A stretch of DNA of 32,948 bases from Campylobacterales bacterium (GCA_016938735.1 JAFGUB010000023.1:1-32948), one strand, 5' to 3'. Counted from the first letter of the stretch, positions 1 to 9,114 are shown. Notes: a model not told the origin generated them from the sequence alone. Program-made: numbers and translations.

Positions 1-87
1 GTAGATGGGGGTGAGCTGTTTGGAGACCCCTTTGGTGATGGGGTAGAGGCGGGTGCCGCTGCCGCCGGCTAGGATGATGCCTTTCAT
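1..87 (-). CDS. rmlA: Glucose-1-phosphate thymidylyltransferase, N-terminal part (cut by window edge)
   Basis: Only the first 29 codons are in the window; the gene runs off the left edge. The translated start [20 protein letters not shown] is the nucleotide-binding signature of sugar-nucleotide transferases (LAGGxGTRL), and the following VSKQLTPIY matches the RmlA/RfbA form. The family makes dTDP-glucose from dTTP and glucose-1-phosphate, the first step to dTDP-rhamnose for surface polysaccharide. The ATG is preceded by AAGGAG at good spacing (minus strand). Related enzymes for UDP- or CDP-glucose share the first motif, but the KQL continuation favours RmlA. The rest of the protein cannot be judged. 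Confidence 0.85.
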   Translation of the reverse strand, partial: MKGIILAGGSGTRLYPITKGVSKQLTPIY

Positions 88-150
88 GAGTAGACTCCTT
101 GGGATGATACACCGGAGTGTGCGGGATAATTTTGTGGGGTATTGTAGGGA

Positions 151-156
151 ATTATA
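151..156 (-). promoter_or_regulatory. Candidate -10 box for rmlA
   Basis: On the minus strand the sequence reads TATAAT, about 64 bases upstream of the rmlA start and just past the terminator hairpin of the preceding gene. No clear -35 box is visible, which is common in Campylobacterota. This is inferred from sequence only. Confidence 0.4.
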
Positions 157-159
157 GCT

Positions 160-193
160 AAAGCGTCTGAAGGTTTTTGAACCGGACGCTTTT
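160..193. terminator. Rho-independent terminator hairpin, possibly bidirectional
   Basis: AAAGCGTC (160-167) pairs perfectly with GACGCTTT (185-192). An inner GGTT/AACC stem (172-175 with 180-183) closes a 4-base loop. The outer stem is flanked by A residues on the left and T residues on the right, so it could end transcripts from either strand. It lies 11 bases beyond the stop of the minus-strand helix-hairpin-helix gene, which is its likely client. Confidence 0.65.
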
Positions 194-203
194 GCGGGGG
201 GAA

Positions 204-443
204 TTACTGAACAGTGAGTTCTGATTTGATGGCTTCAACGCTTTTTTCGCCCAAGCCTTTTACATGTACAAGATCATTCACACTTTTAAAAGCGCCGTTG
301 GCACTGCGGTAGGCAATGATCGCTTCGGCTTTTTTTTCGCCGATTCCCTTAACGCTCATTAGTTCCTCTTTGCCTGCGGTGTTAATGTTGACGGCAGCCA
401 TCAACGAAAAAACCATAGCCAATAGCACAAAAAACACTTTCAT
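204..443 (-). CDS. Secreted helix-hairpin-helix DNA-binding protein, ComEA-like
   Basis: A 79-residue protein with an N-terminal signal peptide ([17 protein letters not shown]) followed directly by a complete ComEA-type helix-hairpin-helix domain. It contains [29 protein letters not shown] and then the second hairpin [16 protein letters not shown]. In competent bacteria small periplasmic proteins of this type bind incoming double-stranded DNA. This single-domain form lacks the membrane anchor and SLBB domain of Bacillus ComEA, as is usual in Gram-negatives. I chose the ATG at 443 because AAGGAG lies 5 bases upstream of it; an in-frame GTG at 449 would sit on top of that site. The gene stands alone, with a terminator hairpin after it. 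Its second hairpin (VHVKG) is encoded across a copy of the TACATGTA core motif at 261-268. A role in DNA uptake is inference. Confidence 0.8.
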   Translation of the reverse strand: MKVFFVLLAMVFSLMAAVNINTAGKEELMSVKGIGEKKAEAIIAYRSANGAFKSVNDLVHVKGLGEKSVEAIKSELTVQ

Positions 444-530
444 AAACACTCCTTATTTAAAATACACCAGCATTGTATACATACAAAAATTATTTTTTCA
501 TTAAATACATTCTACGCAATGAGATTACGA

Positions 531-560
531 TTGTGGAGGCTATGCGGGTGAAGCTATAAT
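531..560 (+). promoter_or_regulatory. Candidate sigma-70 promoter of the nfo operon
   Basis: TTGTGG (531-536) and TATAAT (555-560) are 18 bases apart, and the -10 box ends 25 bases before the nfo ATG. The -10 is a perfect consensus; the -35 is weak. Confidence 0.5.
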
Positions 561-585
561 GCCATTCTGCATGTAAAGGAGCACC

Positions 586-1431
586 ATGAAAAAGTTTGTC
601 GGCGCACACACATCAGCTGCGGGCGGGGTGTCCAATGCGGTCTACCACGCCCAAAAGATCGGGGCTAAAGCCTTCGCACTCTTTACCAAAAATCAGCGCC
701 AATGGAGTGCGAAGCCGCTCAGTACCGAAGAGATTGATACCTTCAAAAAAGCGATGGAGGTGTGCGGTATCGCGCCTAGGCATGTACTGCCGCATGATTC
801 GTATCTCATCAATCTGGGCCATCCCGAGGCGGACAAGCGCCAAAAATCTCTGGAGGCTTTTATTGACGAGGTGGAGCGTTGTAGGGCGCTGGGGCTGGAT
901 CGGCTCAACTTTCATCCGGGATCGCATCTAAAGCAGCTGAGTGAAGAGGCGTGTATGGATCTCATTGCCGAAGCGATGAACCGTACCCTTGATGTTACCG
1001 AAGGTATCACTCTGGTTTTGGAAAATACGGCGGGGCAGGGAAGCAATCTTGGGTGGCGTTTTGAGCATCTGGCCTACATCATCGAGCGCGTACACGACAG
1101 GGCGCGCGTGGGGGTCTGCATCGACACCTGCCATATGTTCAGCGCGGGTTACGATATCCGCACCAAAGAGGCTTATGATATCTCTATGGCACAATTTGGT
1201 AACATTGTCGGGTTTGACTATCTCAAGGGGATGCACCTTAACGACGCGAAGCCCGATCTTGGCTCTCATGTGGATCGGCACGAAAGCATCGGCAAGGGCA
1301 AAATCGGTCTTGAAGCGTTTCGTCACATTATGAACGATCCGCGCATGGACGATATCCCGCTGATTCTGGAGACAATCGACGAAAGCATCTGGGATCGAGA
1401 GATCGCACTGCTTTATAGCCTAACGGAGTGA
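586..1431 (+). CDS. nfo: Deoxyribonuclease IV (endonuclease IV)
   Basis: A 281-residue AP endonuclease that cuts the DNA backbone 5' of abasic sites during base excision repair. Length and sequence are typical of the family. All nine trinuclear zinc ligands known from E. coli Nfo can be placed: His70, His110 (NFHPG), Glu146 (LENTAGQGS), Asp180 and His183 (CIDTCH), His217 (HLND), Asp230 and His232 (HVDRH), and Glu262 (LETID). The ATG follows AAAGGAG. It begins a packed plus-strand run; the next gene starts within 4-7 bases of its TGA, so the two are probably co-transcribed and translationally coupled. There is nothing odd in the sequence. Confidence 0.95.
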   Translation: MKKFVGAHTSAAGGVSNAVYHAQKIGAKAFALFTKNQRQWSAKPLSTEEIDTFKKAMEVCGIAPRHVLPHDSYLINLGHPEADKRQKSLEAFIDEVERCRALGLDRLNFHPGSHLKQLSEEACMDLIAEAMNRTLDVTEGITLVLENTAGQGSNLGWRFEHLAYIIERVHDRARVGVCIDTCHMFSAGYDIRTKEAYDISMAQFGNIVGFDYLKGMHLNDAKPDLGSHVDRHESIGKGKIGLEAFRHIMNDPRMDDIPLILETIDESIWDREIALLYSLTE

Positions 1432-1434
1432 TGA

Positions 1435-2649
1435 ATGATGAACAAACTAGCCCTAATCTCTTTGGTTGCTTCGGCGACTCTTTTTGGCGGCGGATACAAG
1501 ATCCCCGAAAATTCGCTCAACTCGATGGCCCTCTCGGCGGCGTATGTGGCCAATGCCCATGGTGCGGACGCCGCTTATTACAACCCTGCCAATATGGCGC
1601 TTGCTCATGCATATGCTTTGGAAGTCGATATGACCTATATCGGTTTGAGCGGTATTGATTTTGTCGGCAAGGTGGCGGGAAGCAAGGCCTCTATTTCTTC
1701 TGAGACGGAGTCTTTTTTAGTTCCCTCCCTGCACTATGTCTCGCCAAAAATCGGCGATTCGGTATTTGGATTCAGCATCGTGGTTCCCGGCGGTCTCTCC
1801 AAGCGCTGGAACGATCAGCCCGCACAGGGGTATGCTAAGGAGTTTACGTTGCAGGTCGTTGAGCTCAATCCGACGGTCGCCTATCGCGTGAACGAATGTT
1901 TAAGCGTCGGCGGGGGCGTGCGGTTGGTACACAGCAGCGGCATCGTGCAGAGCCAGTCGGTCGCGTCGCGCGATCTTGAGGGCGAGTCGTGGGATTTCGG
2001 TTACAACCTAGCCCTGACCTACCAGCCTAACGCGCAGCTCGCTTTGGCGGCAACCTACCGCTCCAACGTCGATCTAACCGAGGTGGGTGAAGCGAAGATC
2101 TACTTCCCCGACAATGCAGACTTCAGCGGCACCAAGATCTACGACGGTGATGCAGAGGTGAGCGTGCCGCTGCCCGCCACGCTTGCTCTGTCAGCGGCCT
2201 ATACTTTTGAGAACCAAACCACGCTCGAGTTCGTTTATGAGCGCGCATTTTGGTCAGCGTATGAGGAGCTCGATTTTGGGTACGAAGCCTCTTTGGGCTC
2301 CCTCAAGGGGAGTTTTGACGATCCGATTGCCAAAGATTGGGACGATACCAATACCCTGCGCTTAGGCGTCACGCAGCTCTATAAAGAGTGGACGGTGATG
2401 GCGGGTTTGGCGTATGACGAGAGCCCGGTGCCGGAGCGCTCACTGAATTTCGAGCTGCCCGATTCCGATGCGTGGATCGCCTCAATGGGGGCGCGCTACG
2501 CTTACGATGCGCACTGGAGTGTCGGCGCGGCGGCGCTGGTAGATATCAAACAAGAGCGCAGGATTGATGACAACGAGATCGGTATTGCCGGAGATTTCAA
2601 AAATGGCCGTGCTTATCTCGTTACCTTGGGCGTAGAGTACCGTTTCTGA
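1435..2649 (+). CDS. FadL/OmpP1/TodX-type outer membrane transport protein
   Basis: A 404-residue beta-barrel protein. The first about 18 residues form a signal peptide (MMNKLALISLVASATLFG). The mature N-terminus has the FadL-family pattern AYVANAHGADAAYYNPANMA, the hatch/NPA region of these channels. The remainder is alternating amphipathic strands ending in YRF, a classical C-terminal aromatic outer membrane insertion signal. FadL channels move long-chain fatty acids or aromatic hydrocarbons through the outer membrane. The gene overlaps the downstream acyl-CoA ligase by one base (TGATG), which supports a hydrophobic carboxylate as cargo, although the substrate is inferred. The start is either ATG 1435 or ATG 1438, both served by GGAG at 1425-1428. 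Confidence 0.85.
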   Translation: MMNKLALISLVASATLFGGGYKIPENSLNSMALSAAYVANAHGADAAYYNPANMALAHAYALEVDMTYIGLSGIDFVGKVAGSKASISSETESFLVPSLHYVSPKIGDSVFGFSIVVPGGLSKRWNDQPAQGYAKEFTLQVVELNPTVAYRVNECLSVGGGVRLVHSSGIVQSQSVASRDLEGESWDFGYNLALTYQPNAQLALAATYRSNVDLTEVGEAKIYFPDNADFSGTKIYDGDAEVSVPLPATLALSAAYTFENQTTLEFVYERAFWSAYEELDFGYEASLGSLKGSFDDPIAKDWDDTNTLRLGVTQLYKEWTVMAGLAYDESPVPERSLNFELPDSDAWIASMGARYAYDAHWSVGAAALVDIKQERRIDDNEIGIAGDFKNGRAYLVTLGVEYRF

Positions 2650-4214
2650 TGCTGCACTACCCCTATCAAAATTTTTATGAGATGGCGGTTGCCAACGCGG
2701 CCAGCCATCCCAACGACACGGTGATTTTGATCGACGAGCAGCGCACGACGCACGCCGAATTTTTAGAGAAGGTGGATGCGTTCGCTCGTTTTTTGGAAAT
2801 CTCCGGGATAGAAGCGGATGACCGCGTTGCCATCATCGCTCCCAACTGTGAAGAGTTTGCGATTACGGTCTTTGCCGCTTCGCGCATCGGTGCAGTTGCC
2901 GTGCCGATCAATTCGCTGCTCAAAGAGAGTGAGTACCTCTACATTCTCAATGATTGCGGTGCCAAATTGCTGGTGACCTCCATCAAGATGGTGCAAGAGG
3001 TACAGCACTTACATGTAAAGACGTCACTCAAGCGCACCGTTTGGATCGATGAGGCGCCGATCATCGATGCCCACCATGTGCTCTTTGAAGAGATTCGCGC
3101 CATTCGCCCGAGTGCCAAAGAGCAGAAGGTGATGCGCACGCTCGATGATCTGGCGGTGATTTTCTACACCTCCGGTACCACCGGCAACCCCAAAGGGGCG
3201 ATGATCAGTTACCGCAACATCTTCTCCAATCTGGTAGGGGCGACGCAGCTTTTTAGCATCACCCCGAAAGATCGCTTTATCGTCTATCTGCCGATGTTTC
3301 ACGCCTTTACCTTTTCGATTATGGTGATGCTGCCCTTTTATGCCAAAGCATCGTTTGTGATCGTGCGCTCTATTTTGCCCTTTAGCAATATTATCAAGCA
3401 GACGCTGCTGAGGCGGGTGACGATCTTTTTGGGTGTGCCTGACATCTACAACGCGCTGATTCGTGCGAAATTGCCGTGGTACTTTCTTTGGTTCAACAGC
3501 ATTCGCGCCTTTATCTCGGGTGCTTCGGCGCTGAGCGAAGATACATGTAAACGCTTTGGAGAGGTGTTTGGTCGCGCCAAGATGCTTGAGGGGTATGGTT
3601 TAAGTGAATGTTCACCGGCCGTCTGCATCAACCCGCTGGAGCGCCAAAAGATGCTCTCCGTGGGTAAGGCGCTACCGGGTTATGAGATCAAGATCGTGGA
3701 TGAGGAGATGGTAGAGGTTCCGCGCGGGCAGGTTGGAGAGATCATCGTCAAAGGAGACTGCGTCATGCAGGGCTACCTCGGTAATCCTGAATCGACGGCG
3801 GACACCATCATCAACGGTTGGCTGCGTACCGGCGATTTGGGTAAGATGGATGAAGAGGATTACATCTACATCGTCGATCGGATGAAGGATCTCATCATCT
3901 CCAAAGGCATCAATATTTATCCCAGACAGATTGAAGAAGAACTGCTCAAGCTACCTTACATTAAAGCCGCTGCCGTCATCGGCGTGAAAGATCCGCACAG
4001 CGGCGAAGTACCTCTGGCTTATGTAGAGATTGAAGAGGGTGTAGACGCCGCTGCCGTGACGCCGCTGTCGATCAAAAATGCACTTAAAGCGCATTTGGCC
4101 AATTTTAAGCTGCCCAAAACGGTTCATATTGTTGAATCCCTGCCCAAAAACGCCACCGGAAAAATACTCAAACGCATACTCAAAGAGCAGTATGCCCAGC
4201 AAGGAGAGGCGTGA
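2649..4214 (+). CDS. AMP-forming acyl-CoA synthetase, long-chain fatty acid ligase type
   Basis: A 521-residue adenylate-forming ligase with every family motif in order: the phosphate loop YTSGTTGNPKG (residues 173-183), GYGLSE (315-320), TGDLG (394-398), the hinge DRMKDLIISKG (410-420), and NATGKIL with catalytic Lys505. It activates a carboxylate as acyl-AMP and transfers it to CoA in the cytoplasm. The single-base overlap with the FadL-type channel suggests the usual import-and-activate pairing for exogenous fatty acids. Fine specificity (fatty acid or aromatic acid) cannot be read from the sequence. Codons 121-124 (LHVK) are encoded by an exact TTACATGTAA palindrome at 3009-3018, and TACATGTA recurs at 3542. 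Confidence 0.9.
   Translation: MLHYPYQNFYEMAVANAASHPNDTVILIDEQRTTHAEFLEKVDAFARFLEISGIEADDRVAIIAPNCEEFAITVFAASRIGAVAVPINSLLKESEYLYILNDCGAKLLVTSIKMVQEVQHLHVKTSLKRTVWIDEAPIIDAHHVLFEEIRAIRPSAKEQKVMRTLDDLAVIFYTSGTTGNPKGAMISYRNIFSNLVGATQLFSITPKDRFIVYLPMFHAFTFSIMVMLPFYAKASFVIVRSILPFSNIIKQTLLRRVTIFLGVPDIYNALIRAKLPWYFLWFNSIRAFISGASALSEDTCKRFGEVFGRAKMLEGYGLSECSPAVCINPLERQKMLSVGKALPGYEIKIVDEEMVEVPRGQVGEIIVKGDCVMQGYLGNPESTADTIINGWLRTGDLGKMDEEDYIYIVDRMKDLIISKGINIYPRQIEEELLKLPYIKAAAVIGVKDPHSGEVPLAYVEIEEGVDAAAVTPLSIKNALKAHLANFKLPKTVHIVESLPKNATGKILKRILKEQYAQQGEA
3009..3018. repeat. TTACATGTAA palindrome, copy 1
   Basis: An exact 10-base palindrome inside the acyl-CoA ligase gene, flanked as CTTACATGTAAAG. 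It belongs to the dispersed motif family described in the findings. Confidence 0.9.
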
Positions 4215-5944
4215 AGCCGCTAATCGATTTTATTGAACATCAACAGGTTGAACGCACGCTGATTTTTCCGCACCTCAAATGTACGCGGGAACAAGCGCTC
4301 ATTTTGCAGCGCATGGCGCAGCGATTTATTACGGGACAGGAGGAGCTGCAGGTCGGTGAGCTGTTGCAGGATATTTTCGGCATCGAAAACTATGCCTATG
4401 TGAACCATTTACACTCCGTCAAGATGTTGATGGAGCTAGGCTGGGTGACGCAGCACGCCTTTACGCCGCTGAAGGTGAGCGAAATGACCCTGCTGGAGCT
4501 GCTAGGCTCAGCCGTGGCACTCTCGCACCCGATGCTCAAACTGCTTGAAGAGGGGACGCTCGAGATGGTGCTGCCCGAGATCAAGCCTTACGGTGATCAT
4601 CTGGAGTACCTGCAAGATCAGTTTTTTCGCATTGAGCTGTATCAAAAGATGAGCGTGATTCGTCACAATGTGCATGAGCACGCACTGGGAATCGACCGCA
4701 TCTTAAGCAAGCTCAAAGTACTTGAAAGCCGTATTGGCGAGCGCATCGCGCAGACGCCTCAAGAGGTGATGCTGGATCGTTTCTTCAAACAAAAAAAGTT
4801 GGATGAGAAAGAGCAGATCATCTTTTTGGCCCTGCTCAAAGAGGAGTACTCCGCTGCCGATGCCAATCTACGGGAGATGAACGCGCTGATTGATCTGATC
4901 AGCATCGACGAGTATGAACGGATCAAAAACCGCTCTTTGCTCGAAGACGGCGCAAGATTGATTAATGAAGAGATCATCGATTATGAGGAGATGCTGAACC
5001 CTTTTGGGGGGATTTCCCGCTCTTTTTATATCGTCGATGAGGTGCTTCAAAAGATTATGCATCCGCAAAAAAAGAAAAAAGTGCGCAAGCTCAAGCTCGA
5101 TATGCTCATCAAAGATCAGGATATCTTTGAACTGATCGAGCCAAGCACGTCGCTCGATGATGTGGTGCTCAACCCCTCCACCCGACAGACACTCGATACC
5201 ATGATGCGCCAGCTGGATCGTGAGGTGGTGAGTCGCTTGCATGAGTGGGGGATCAAAGATAAGAAAAAAGGGCTTGATGCCCGCATTATCTTCTACGGGC
5301 ACCCCGGTACCGGAAAAACGATGACGGCCTATTCTTTGGCCAAATCGCTCAAACGTCAGGTGCTCAGCTTTGACTGCTCCAAAATCCTCTCTATGTATGT
5401 GGGTGAGAGCGAAAAAAATGTGCGTAAGATTTTTGATACCTACCGTGAACTGACCCAAAAGTCCAAGACAGAGCCGATTCTCTTTCTGGACGAGGCGGAT
5501 CAGTTTTTAGGTGCGCGCAGCAGCGGCATCAACTCCAGTGCCGATCAGATGCACAATCAGATGCAAAACATCTTTTTGGAGCAGATCGAGAAGTTTGACG
5601 GAGTGCTGATCGCCACAACCAACCTGCTTGAGAACATCGACACCGCTTTTTCGCGCCGCTTCAACTACAAAATCGAATTCAAAAAACCCAACAAAGCGCA
5701 GCGCCGAAAACTTTGGGAGCTGATGCTGCCTAAAAATGCGGCATTCGAAGAGGGATTCAGTATCGAGGAGCTCAGCAGCTACGCGCTCACCGGCGGTCAG
5801 ATTAATCTGATCGTCAAAAATACCGTCTACGCCGTGGCGGTACGCAAAGAGGCGCTCTTTGGGATGCAGGATTTTATCGAGGAGATCGACAAGGAAAAAC
5901 AGGGCAGTTTTGACCGTGAAAAGTCGATGGGCTTTCTCACCTAG
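4211..5944 (+). CDS. AAA+ ATPase with long N-terminal helical region
   Basis: A 577-residue cytoplasmic protein. Residues 1 to about 310 have no motif I recognise and look mostly helical. Residues 355-560 are a single AAA+ module: Walker A GHPGTGKT (363-370), Walker B ILFLDEAD (423-430), sensor-1 ATTN (468-471), arginine-finger region SRRF (481-484), and GGQ in the helical lid. The arrangement resembles ATP-driven remodelling ATPases (FtsH/VPS4-like clade), but no protease domain is attached, so a chaperone or disassembly role is inferred. The start is GTG, overlapping the stop of the ligase gene (GTGA) and preceded by AAGGAG. This overlap and the common strand place it in the nfo-fadL-ligase operon. 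Its target is unknown. Confidence 0.85.
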   Translation: MKPLIDFIEHQQVERTLIFPHLKCTREQALILQRMAQRFITGQEELQVGELLQDIFGIENYAYVNHLHSVKMLMELGWVTQHAFTPLKVSEMTLLELLGSAVALSHPMLKLLEEGTLEMVLPEIKPYGDHLEYLQDQFFRIELYQKMSVIRHNVHEHALGIDRILSKLKVLESRIGERIAQTPQEVMLDRFFKQKKLDEKEQIIFLALLKEEYSAADANLREMNALIDLISIDEYERIKNRSLLEDGARLINEEIIDYEEMLNPFGGISRSFYIVDEVLQKIMHPQKKKKVRKLKLDMLIKDQDIFELIEPSTSLDDVVLNPSTRQTLDTMMRQLDREVVSRLHEWGIKDKKKGLDARIIFYGHPGTGKTMTAYSLAKSLKRQVLSFDCSKILSMYVGESEKNVRKIFDTYRELTQKSKTEPILFLDEADQFLGARSSGINSSADQMHNQMQNIFLEQIEKFDGVLIATTNLLENIDTAFSRRFNYKIEFKKPNKAQRRKLWELMLPKNAAFEEGFSIEELSSYALTGGQINLIVKNTVYAVAVRKEALFGMQDFIEEIDKEKQGSFDREKSMGFLT

Positions 5945-5947
5945 CCC

Positions 5948-5957
5948 TTACATGTAA
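5948..5957. repeat. TTACATGTAA palindrome, copy 2 (intergenic)
   Basis: An exact palindrome three bases after the stop of the AAA+ ATPase gene, within the perfect 12-base palindrome CTTACATGTAAG (5947-5958). This is one of only two copies outside coding sequence. Confidence 0.9.
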
Positions 5958-6122
5958 GGATGTGGTGAGGTTGTGTTACGATAGTTCTCAAAATGCGAGA
6001 ATAGCCGGGGATATAGTGTAGCGATAGGTAGCAGCATTATAAGAATATCTTCACATTAGGCTTTGCATTTAAAGCTCTTTTTGATATAGTGCAGCAACTG
6101 TTTTTTGCTAAAACCGAAGGTG

Positions 6123-6153
6123 TCCCATAGACCCTCTTTTAGGGCGTATGGGA
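6123..6153 (+). other. Stem-loop in the nuo leader
   Basis: TCCCATA (6123-6129) pairs with TATGGGA (6147-6153), and an inner CCCT/AGGG stem (6132-6135 with 6141-6144) closes a CTTTT loop. A symmetric 2x2 internal loop separates the stems. There is no T-run after it, so it is not an ordinary terminator. It lies 27 bases before the nuoA start. Confidence 0.55.
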
Positions 6154-6180
6154 TGCGAACCATGACATAAGGTAGGAAGA

Positions 6181-6570
6181 ATGGATCACATGAATGTCGC
6201 CAACCCCTATTTTGGGGTGTTTGTTCTCTTTGTTCTGACGTTTGGAGCGTTTTTCGCTACGACGGTCATTGCGCGCTTGGCCAGCCGCGCCATGGCGGCC
6301 AAAGACACTGAAAAACTGAAACTGACGGTTTATGAGTGCGGTCCTGAAGTGACCAAGCAGCCCAACCGAATTTCACCTCAGTTTTATCTCTTTGCATTGC
6401 TGTTTCTGCTTTTTGACGTGGAGATTGTCTTCATGTTTCCGTGGGCGATTGACTTCAAACTGCTGGGATGGTTTGGTTTTGTCGAGATGATGCTCTTCAT
6501 CTTGCTACTGGCAGTCGGATTTATTTATGCGTGGAAAAAAGGAGCCCTTGAATGGCACAACATCAAGTAA
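6181..6570 (+). CDS. nuoA: NADH-quinone oxidoreductase subunit A (complex I)
   Basis: A 129-residue membrane protein with three hydrophobic helices (about residues 10-32, 68-90 and 95-118). The conserved subunit A loop is YECGPEV followed by [23 protein letters not shown], whose acidic residues line the quinone-channel side of complex I. Its length is typical. The start ATG is preceded by a weak purine stretch (GGTAGGAAG). The 3' end overlaps nuoB by 19 bases, which implies translational coupling. Confidence 0.95.
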   Translation: MDHMNVANPYFGVFVLFVLTFGAFFATTVIARLASRAMAAKDTEKLKLTVYECGPEVTKQPNRISPQFYLFALLFLLFDVEIVFMFPWAIDFKLLGWFGFVEMMLFILLLAVGFIYAWKKGALEWHNIK

Positions 6571-7061
6571 ACTATCTCAAAGACGGCGGTCTTCCCGTAG
6601 CGCTTACCTCGATTGACAAGGTGGTCAACTGGGGGCGCTCCAACTCTATATGGGCACTCACTTATGGGCTTGCCTGTTGTGGTATCGAGATGATGGCTTC
6701 GGGTGCGTCGCGCTACGACTTTGACCGCTTCGGAACCATCTTCCGCGCCTCTCCGCGTCAGGCGGACGTGATGATCGTTGCAGGTACTTTGACGAAGAAG
6801 CACGCCGAGTTCATCCGCCGTCTTTATGATCAGATGACCGAGCCTAAATGGGTGATCTCTATGGGCTCGTGCGCCAATACGGGCGGAATGTTCAACACCT
6901 ACGCCACCGTGCAGGGCGTTGACCGCGTGATTCCCGTTGATCTCTATCTGCCCGGCTGCGCCCCGCGCCCCGAATCGCTCCAATATGCCGTGATGCTGCT
7001 GCAGAAAAAGATTCGCTCAGAAAAAGCGATCAAAGCCCAAAAGCCAAAAAGGTTGATGTAA
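6552..7061 (+). CDS. nuoB: NADH-quinone oxidoreductase subunit B (complex I)
   Basis: A 169-residue peripheral-arm subunit that holds cluster N2, the last iron-sulfur centre before the quinone. The four ligands are visible: the tandem Cys42-Cys43 (ACCGIEMM), Cys107 ([10 protein letters not shown]) and Cys136 (LPGCAPRPE). The family motif AGTLTKKHA is intact. It overlaps nuoA by 19 bases at its start and shares one base (TAATG) with nuoC at its end. Confidence 0.97.
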   Translation: MAQHQVNYLKDGGLPVALTSIDKVVNWGRSNSIWALTYGLACCGIEMMASGASRYDFDRFGTIFRASPRQADVMIVAGTLTKKHAEFIRRLYDQMTEPKWVISMGSCANTGGMFNTYATVQGVDRVIPVDLYLPGCAPRPESLQYAVMLLQKKIRSEKAIKAQKPKRLM

Positions 7062-7867
7062 TGCGCCCCTACACACCCAAAGACGACGTTCAAAAAAAAT
7101 CCTACTACACCGACCGCTACTGGGTGGCACCGCAAGTGCCCAAAAGTGACGTCAGCGAAGATGCAGTTTTTGCCGCAGACCACGCCGCACTGCGTGCGCA
7201 CTTCGAAATTCTTGAAGATTATATTCAACGCGGTCAGATGGTGATCTATATTCATCCCAAGGACAACTACGCGGTGCTTGAGTTCTTGCGCGATCATTGC
7301 GGCTATACCCAGCTAAGCGAACTTAGTGCCATCGACTGGATTGCCCAGCGCGGAGGCTTTGAAGTCTTTTACCAGATGCTCAGCATGACCAAGAAAAAGC
7401 GCATCCGTGTAAAATGTTTTATCGGTGAGCATGAGGCGATCAACAGCGTCGAAAAGCTCTTTCGCTCTGCCGATTGGAGCGAGCGTGAAATGTATGATAT
7501 GTTCGGCATCAAGGTGAACAACCATCCGTTTATGAAGCGTATCTTGATGCCTGATGACTGGGAAGGCTTTCCACTGCGCAAAACCTATCCGCTTCAGGGC
7601 GATGAGTTCGCGGCATGGTACGAAGTGGACCGCATTTTCGGCAAAGAGGCGCGTGACATTATCGGGCCAGAGATCCGCGACACCGCGCGCGTAGACCGCT
7701 ACGACACTGAGCGCTTTGCGCAGCTCGGCCACGAAGTACCCAAAGGATCAACCTTTGATCCCAATCAGCCTAAAACCCCTCTGGCCTACCAAGAAGAGGG
7801 TGGAGTCTTTTTGATTGAAGGCTTCGATGAAACAAAATCCAAGATCATCTCTGATCGAAAGCGCTAG
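7061..7867 (+). CDS. nuoC: NADH-quinone oxidoreductase subunit C (complex I)
   Basis: A 268-residue peripheral subunit. The core 30-kDa signature is present near residues 143-180: [18 protein letters not shown], then [18 protein letters not shown]. The N-terminal about 50 residues are an extension before the core fold. The protein stabilises the NuoB/NuoD quinone-binding part. NuoC and NuoD are separate genes here, unlike the fused NuoCD of E. coli. The start ATG overlaps the nuoB stop by one base. Confidence 0.95.
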   Translation: MRPYTPKDDVQKKSYYTDRYWVAPQVPKSDVSEDAVFAADHAALRAHFEILEDYIQRGQMVIYIHPKDNYAVLEFLRDHCGYTQLSELSAIDWIAQRGGFEVFYQMLSMTKKKRIRVKCFIGEHEAINSVEKLFRSADWSEREMYDMFGIKVNNHPFMKRILMPDDWEGFPLRKTYPLQGDEFAAWYEVDRIFGKEARDIIGPEIRDTARVDRYDTERFAQLGHEVPKGSTFDPNQPKTPLAYQEEGGVFLIEGFDETKSKIISDRKR

Positions 7868-7875
7868 GAGGACGC

Positions 7876-9114
7876 ATGCAACAGACTAACCGACTCCGTC
7901 CCTTTTTTGAAAACATTACCTTTGAACGTGACGACAATGAGCTGGTGCTCAACTTCGGGCCGCAGCACCCCTCAGCCCACGGACAGCTTCGCTTGATGCT
8001 GCACCTGCAGCAAGAGCAGATCGTCAAGGCGCACCCTGATGTAGGCTATCTGCACCGAGGTATGGAGAAGATGGCGGAGAACATGATCTACAACGAGTTC
8101 ATGCCCACCACCGACCGTATGGACTATATCGCCTCAAGCTCTAACAACTACGGCTTTGCACTGGCGGTGGAGCGACTGATCGGTCTTGAGGTGCCCAGAC
8201 GCGCCAAGGTGATCCGTATGCTGCTGCTGGAGATCAACCGTTTGATGTCGCACCTCTTCTGGCTGGCGACGACGGCGCTCGATATCGGTGCGATGACGAT
8301 CTTTTTGTATGCGTTTCGTGAGCGTGAGTATCTGATGGACATCATCGAGGATTACTGCGGTGCGCGTTTGACGCACGCGGCGATCCGTATCGGCGGCGTA
8401 CCGCTCGATCTGCCGGATAACTTTATCCCTGATCTTAAAGCCTTTTTGGACAAGCTGCCCCAAAACATCAAAGACTACGAAGATCTGCTTGACACCAACC
8501 GCATCTGGCTGATGCGTATGGAGAATGTCGGTGTGATTCCGACCGAGATGGCGCTTTCATGGGGCTGCACGGGGCCAATGCTTCGCGCTTCGGGTGTGGC
8601 GTGGGATATCCGCAAAGAGGAACCCTATGGGCTGTACGACGAAGTAGAGTTCGCTGTGCCGGTGAGTGATAAAGGCGATAACTACGCCCGCTACAAGCTC
8701 TATATGGCCGAGATGCGTGAGAGTGCGAAGATCCTCTATCAGTGCATCGACAAATACGAAGAGACGGTGAAGAATAACCAAACCGAACTGATGGCCCACG
8801 CACCTCAGTACATCTCCGCGCCCAAGCTTGACATCATGACGCAAAACTACTCGCTGATGCAGCATTTCGTACTCGTCACACAAGGGATGCGCCCGCCTGT
8901 AGGCGAGGTGTACGTTGCGACCGAGTCACCCAAGGGAGAGCTGGGCTTTTTTATCAACTCTCAAGGCGGCCCTTATCCTTACCGTCTGAAACTGCGCGCA
9001 CCGTCGTTTTGGCACACGGGTATTTTGACCGATCTGCTTCCGGGGCACTACATCCCGGACGTCGTATCCATCATCGGGACGACCAATATCGTCTTCGGTG
9101 AAGTAGACCGCTAG
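7876..9114 (+). CDS. nuoD: NADH-quinone oxidoreductase subunit D (complex I)
   Basis: A 412-residue, 49-kDa-type subunit that forms the quinone-binding pocket together with NuoB. Conserved parts include [14 protein letters not shown] near residue 35, [30 protein letters not shown], and the C-terminal [23 protein letters not shown] ending in FGEVDR. Length and motifs are normal for a stand-alone NuoD. AGGAGG precedes the ATG with an 8-base gap after nuoC. Confidence 0.97.
   Translation: MQQTNRLRPFFENITFERDDNELVLNFGPQHPSAHGQLRLMLHLQQEQIVKAHPDVGYLHRGMEKMAENMIYNEFMPTTDRMDYIASSSNNYGFALAVERLIGLEVPRRAKVIRMLLLEINRLMSHLFWLATTALDIGAMTIFLYAFREREYLMDIIEDYCGARLTHAAIRIGGVPLDLPDNFIPDLKAFLDKLPQNIKDYEDLLDTNRIWLMRMENVGVIPTEMALSWGCTGPMLRASGVAWDIRKEEPYGLYDEVEFAVPVSDKGDNYARYKLYMAEMRESAKILYQCIDKYEETVKNNQTELMAHAPQYISAPKLDIMTQNYSLMQHFVLVTQGMRPPVGEVYVATESPKGELGFFINSQGGPYPYRLKLRAPSFWHTGILTDLLPGHYIPDVVSIIGTTNIVFGEVDR

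Larger units (their letters stand above)
5945..6180 (+). promoter_or_regulatory. Leader and promoter region of the nuo operon
   Basis: The 236 bases between the AAA+ ATPase gene and nuoA hold no gene I can support. They contain the TTACATGTAA palindrome and two near-identical 13-mers, GATATAGTGTAGC (6010-6022) and GATATAGTGCAGC (6083-6095). Each 13-mer contains TATAGT and could serve as a -10 box. They also contain a hairpin just before nuoA (separate entry). Since fifteen complex I genes follow without a gap, the main nuo promoter is expected here; which element is used is not decidable by eye. Confidence 0.45.

Noticed and set aside
4868-5458. A 196-codon minus-strand frame under the AAA+ ATPase gene
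   Set aside because: It overlaps the ATPase motifs completely, has a composition typical of antisense shadows and no family signature.
6123-6153. Possible terminator before nuoA
   Set aside because: The stem-loop has no T-run, has an internal loop and lies directly in front of a gene it would silence, so it is listed as a leader structure instead.
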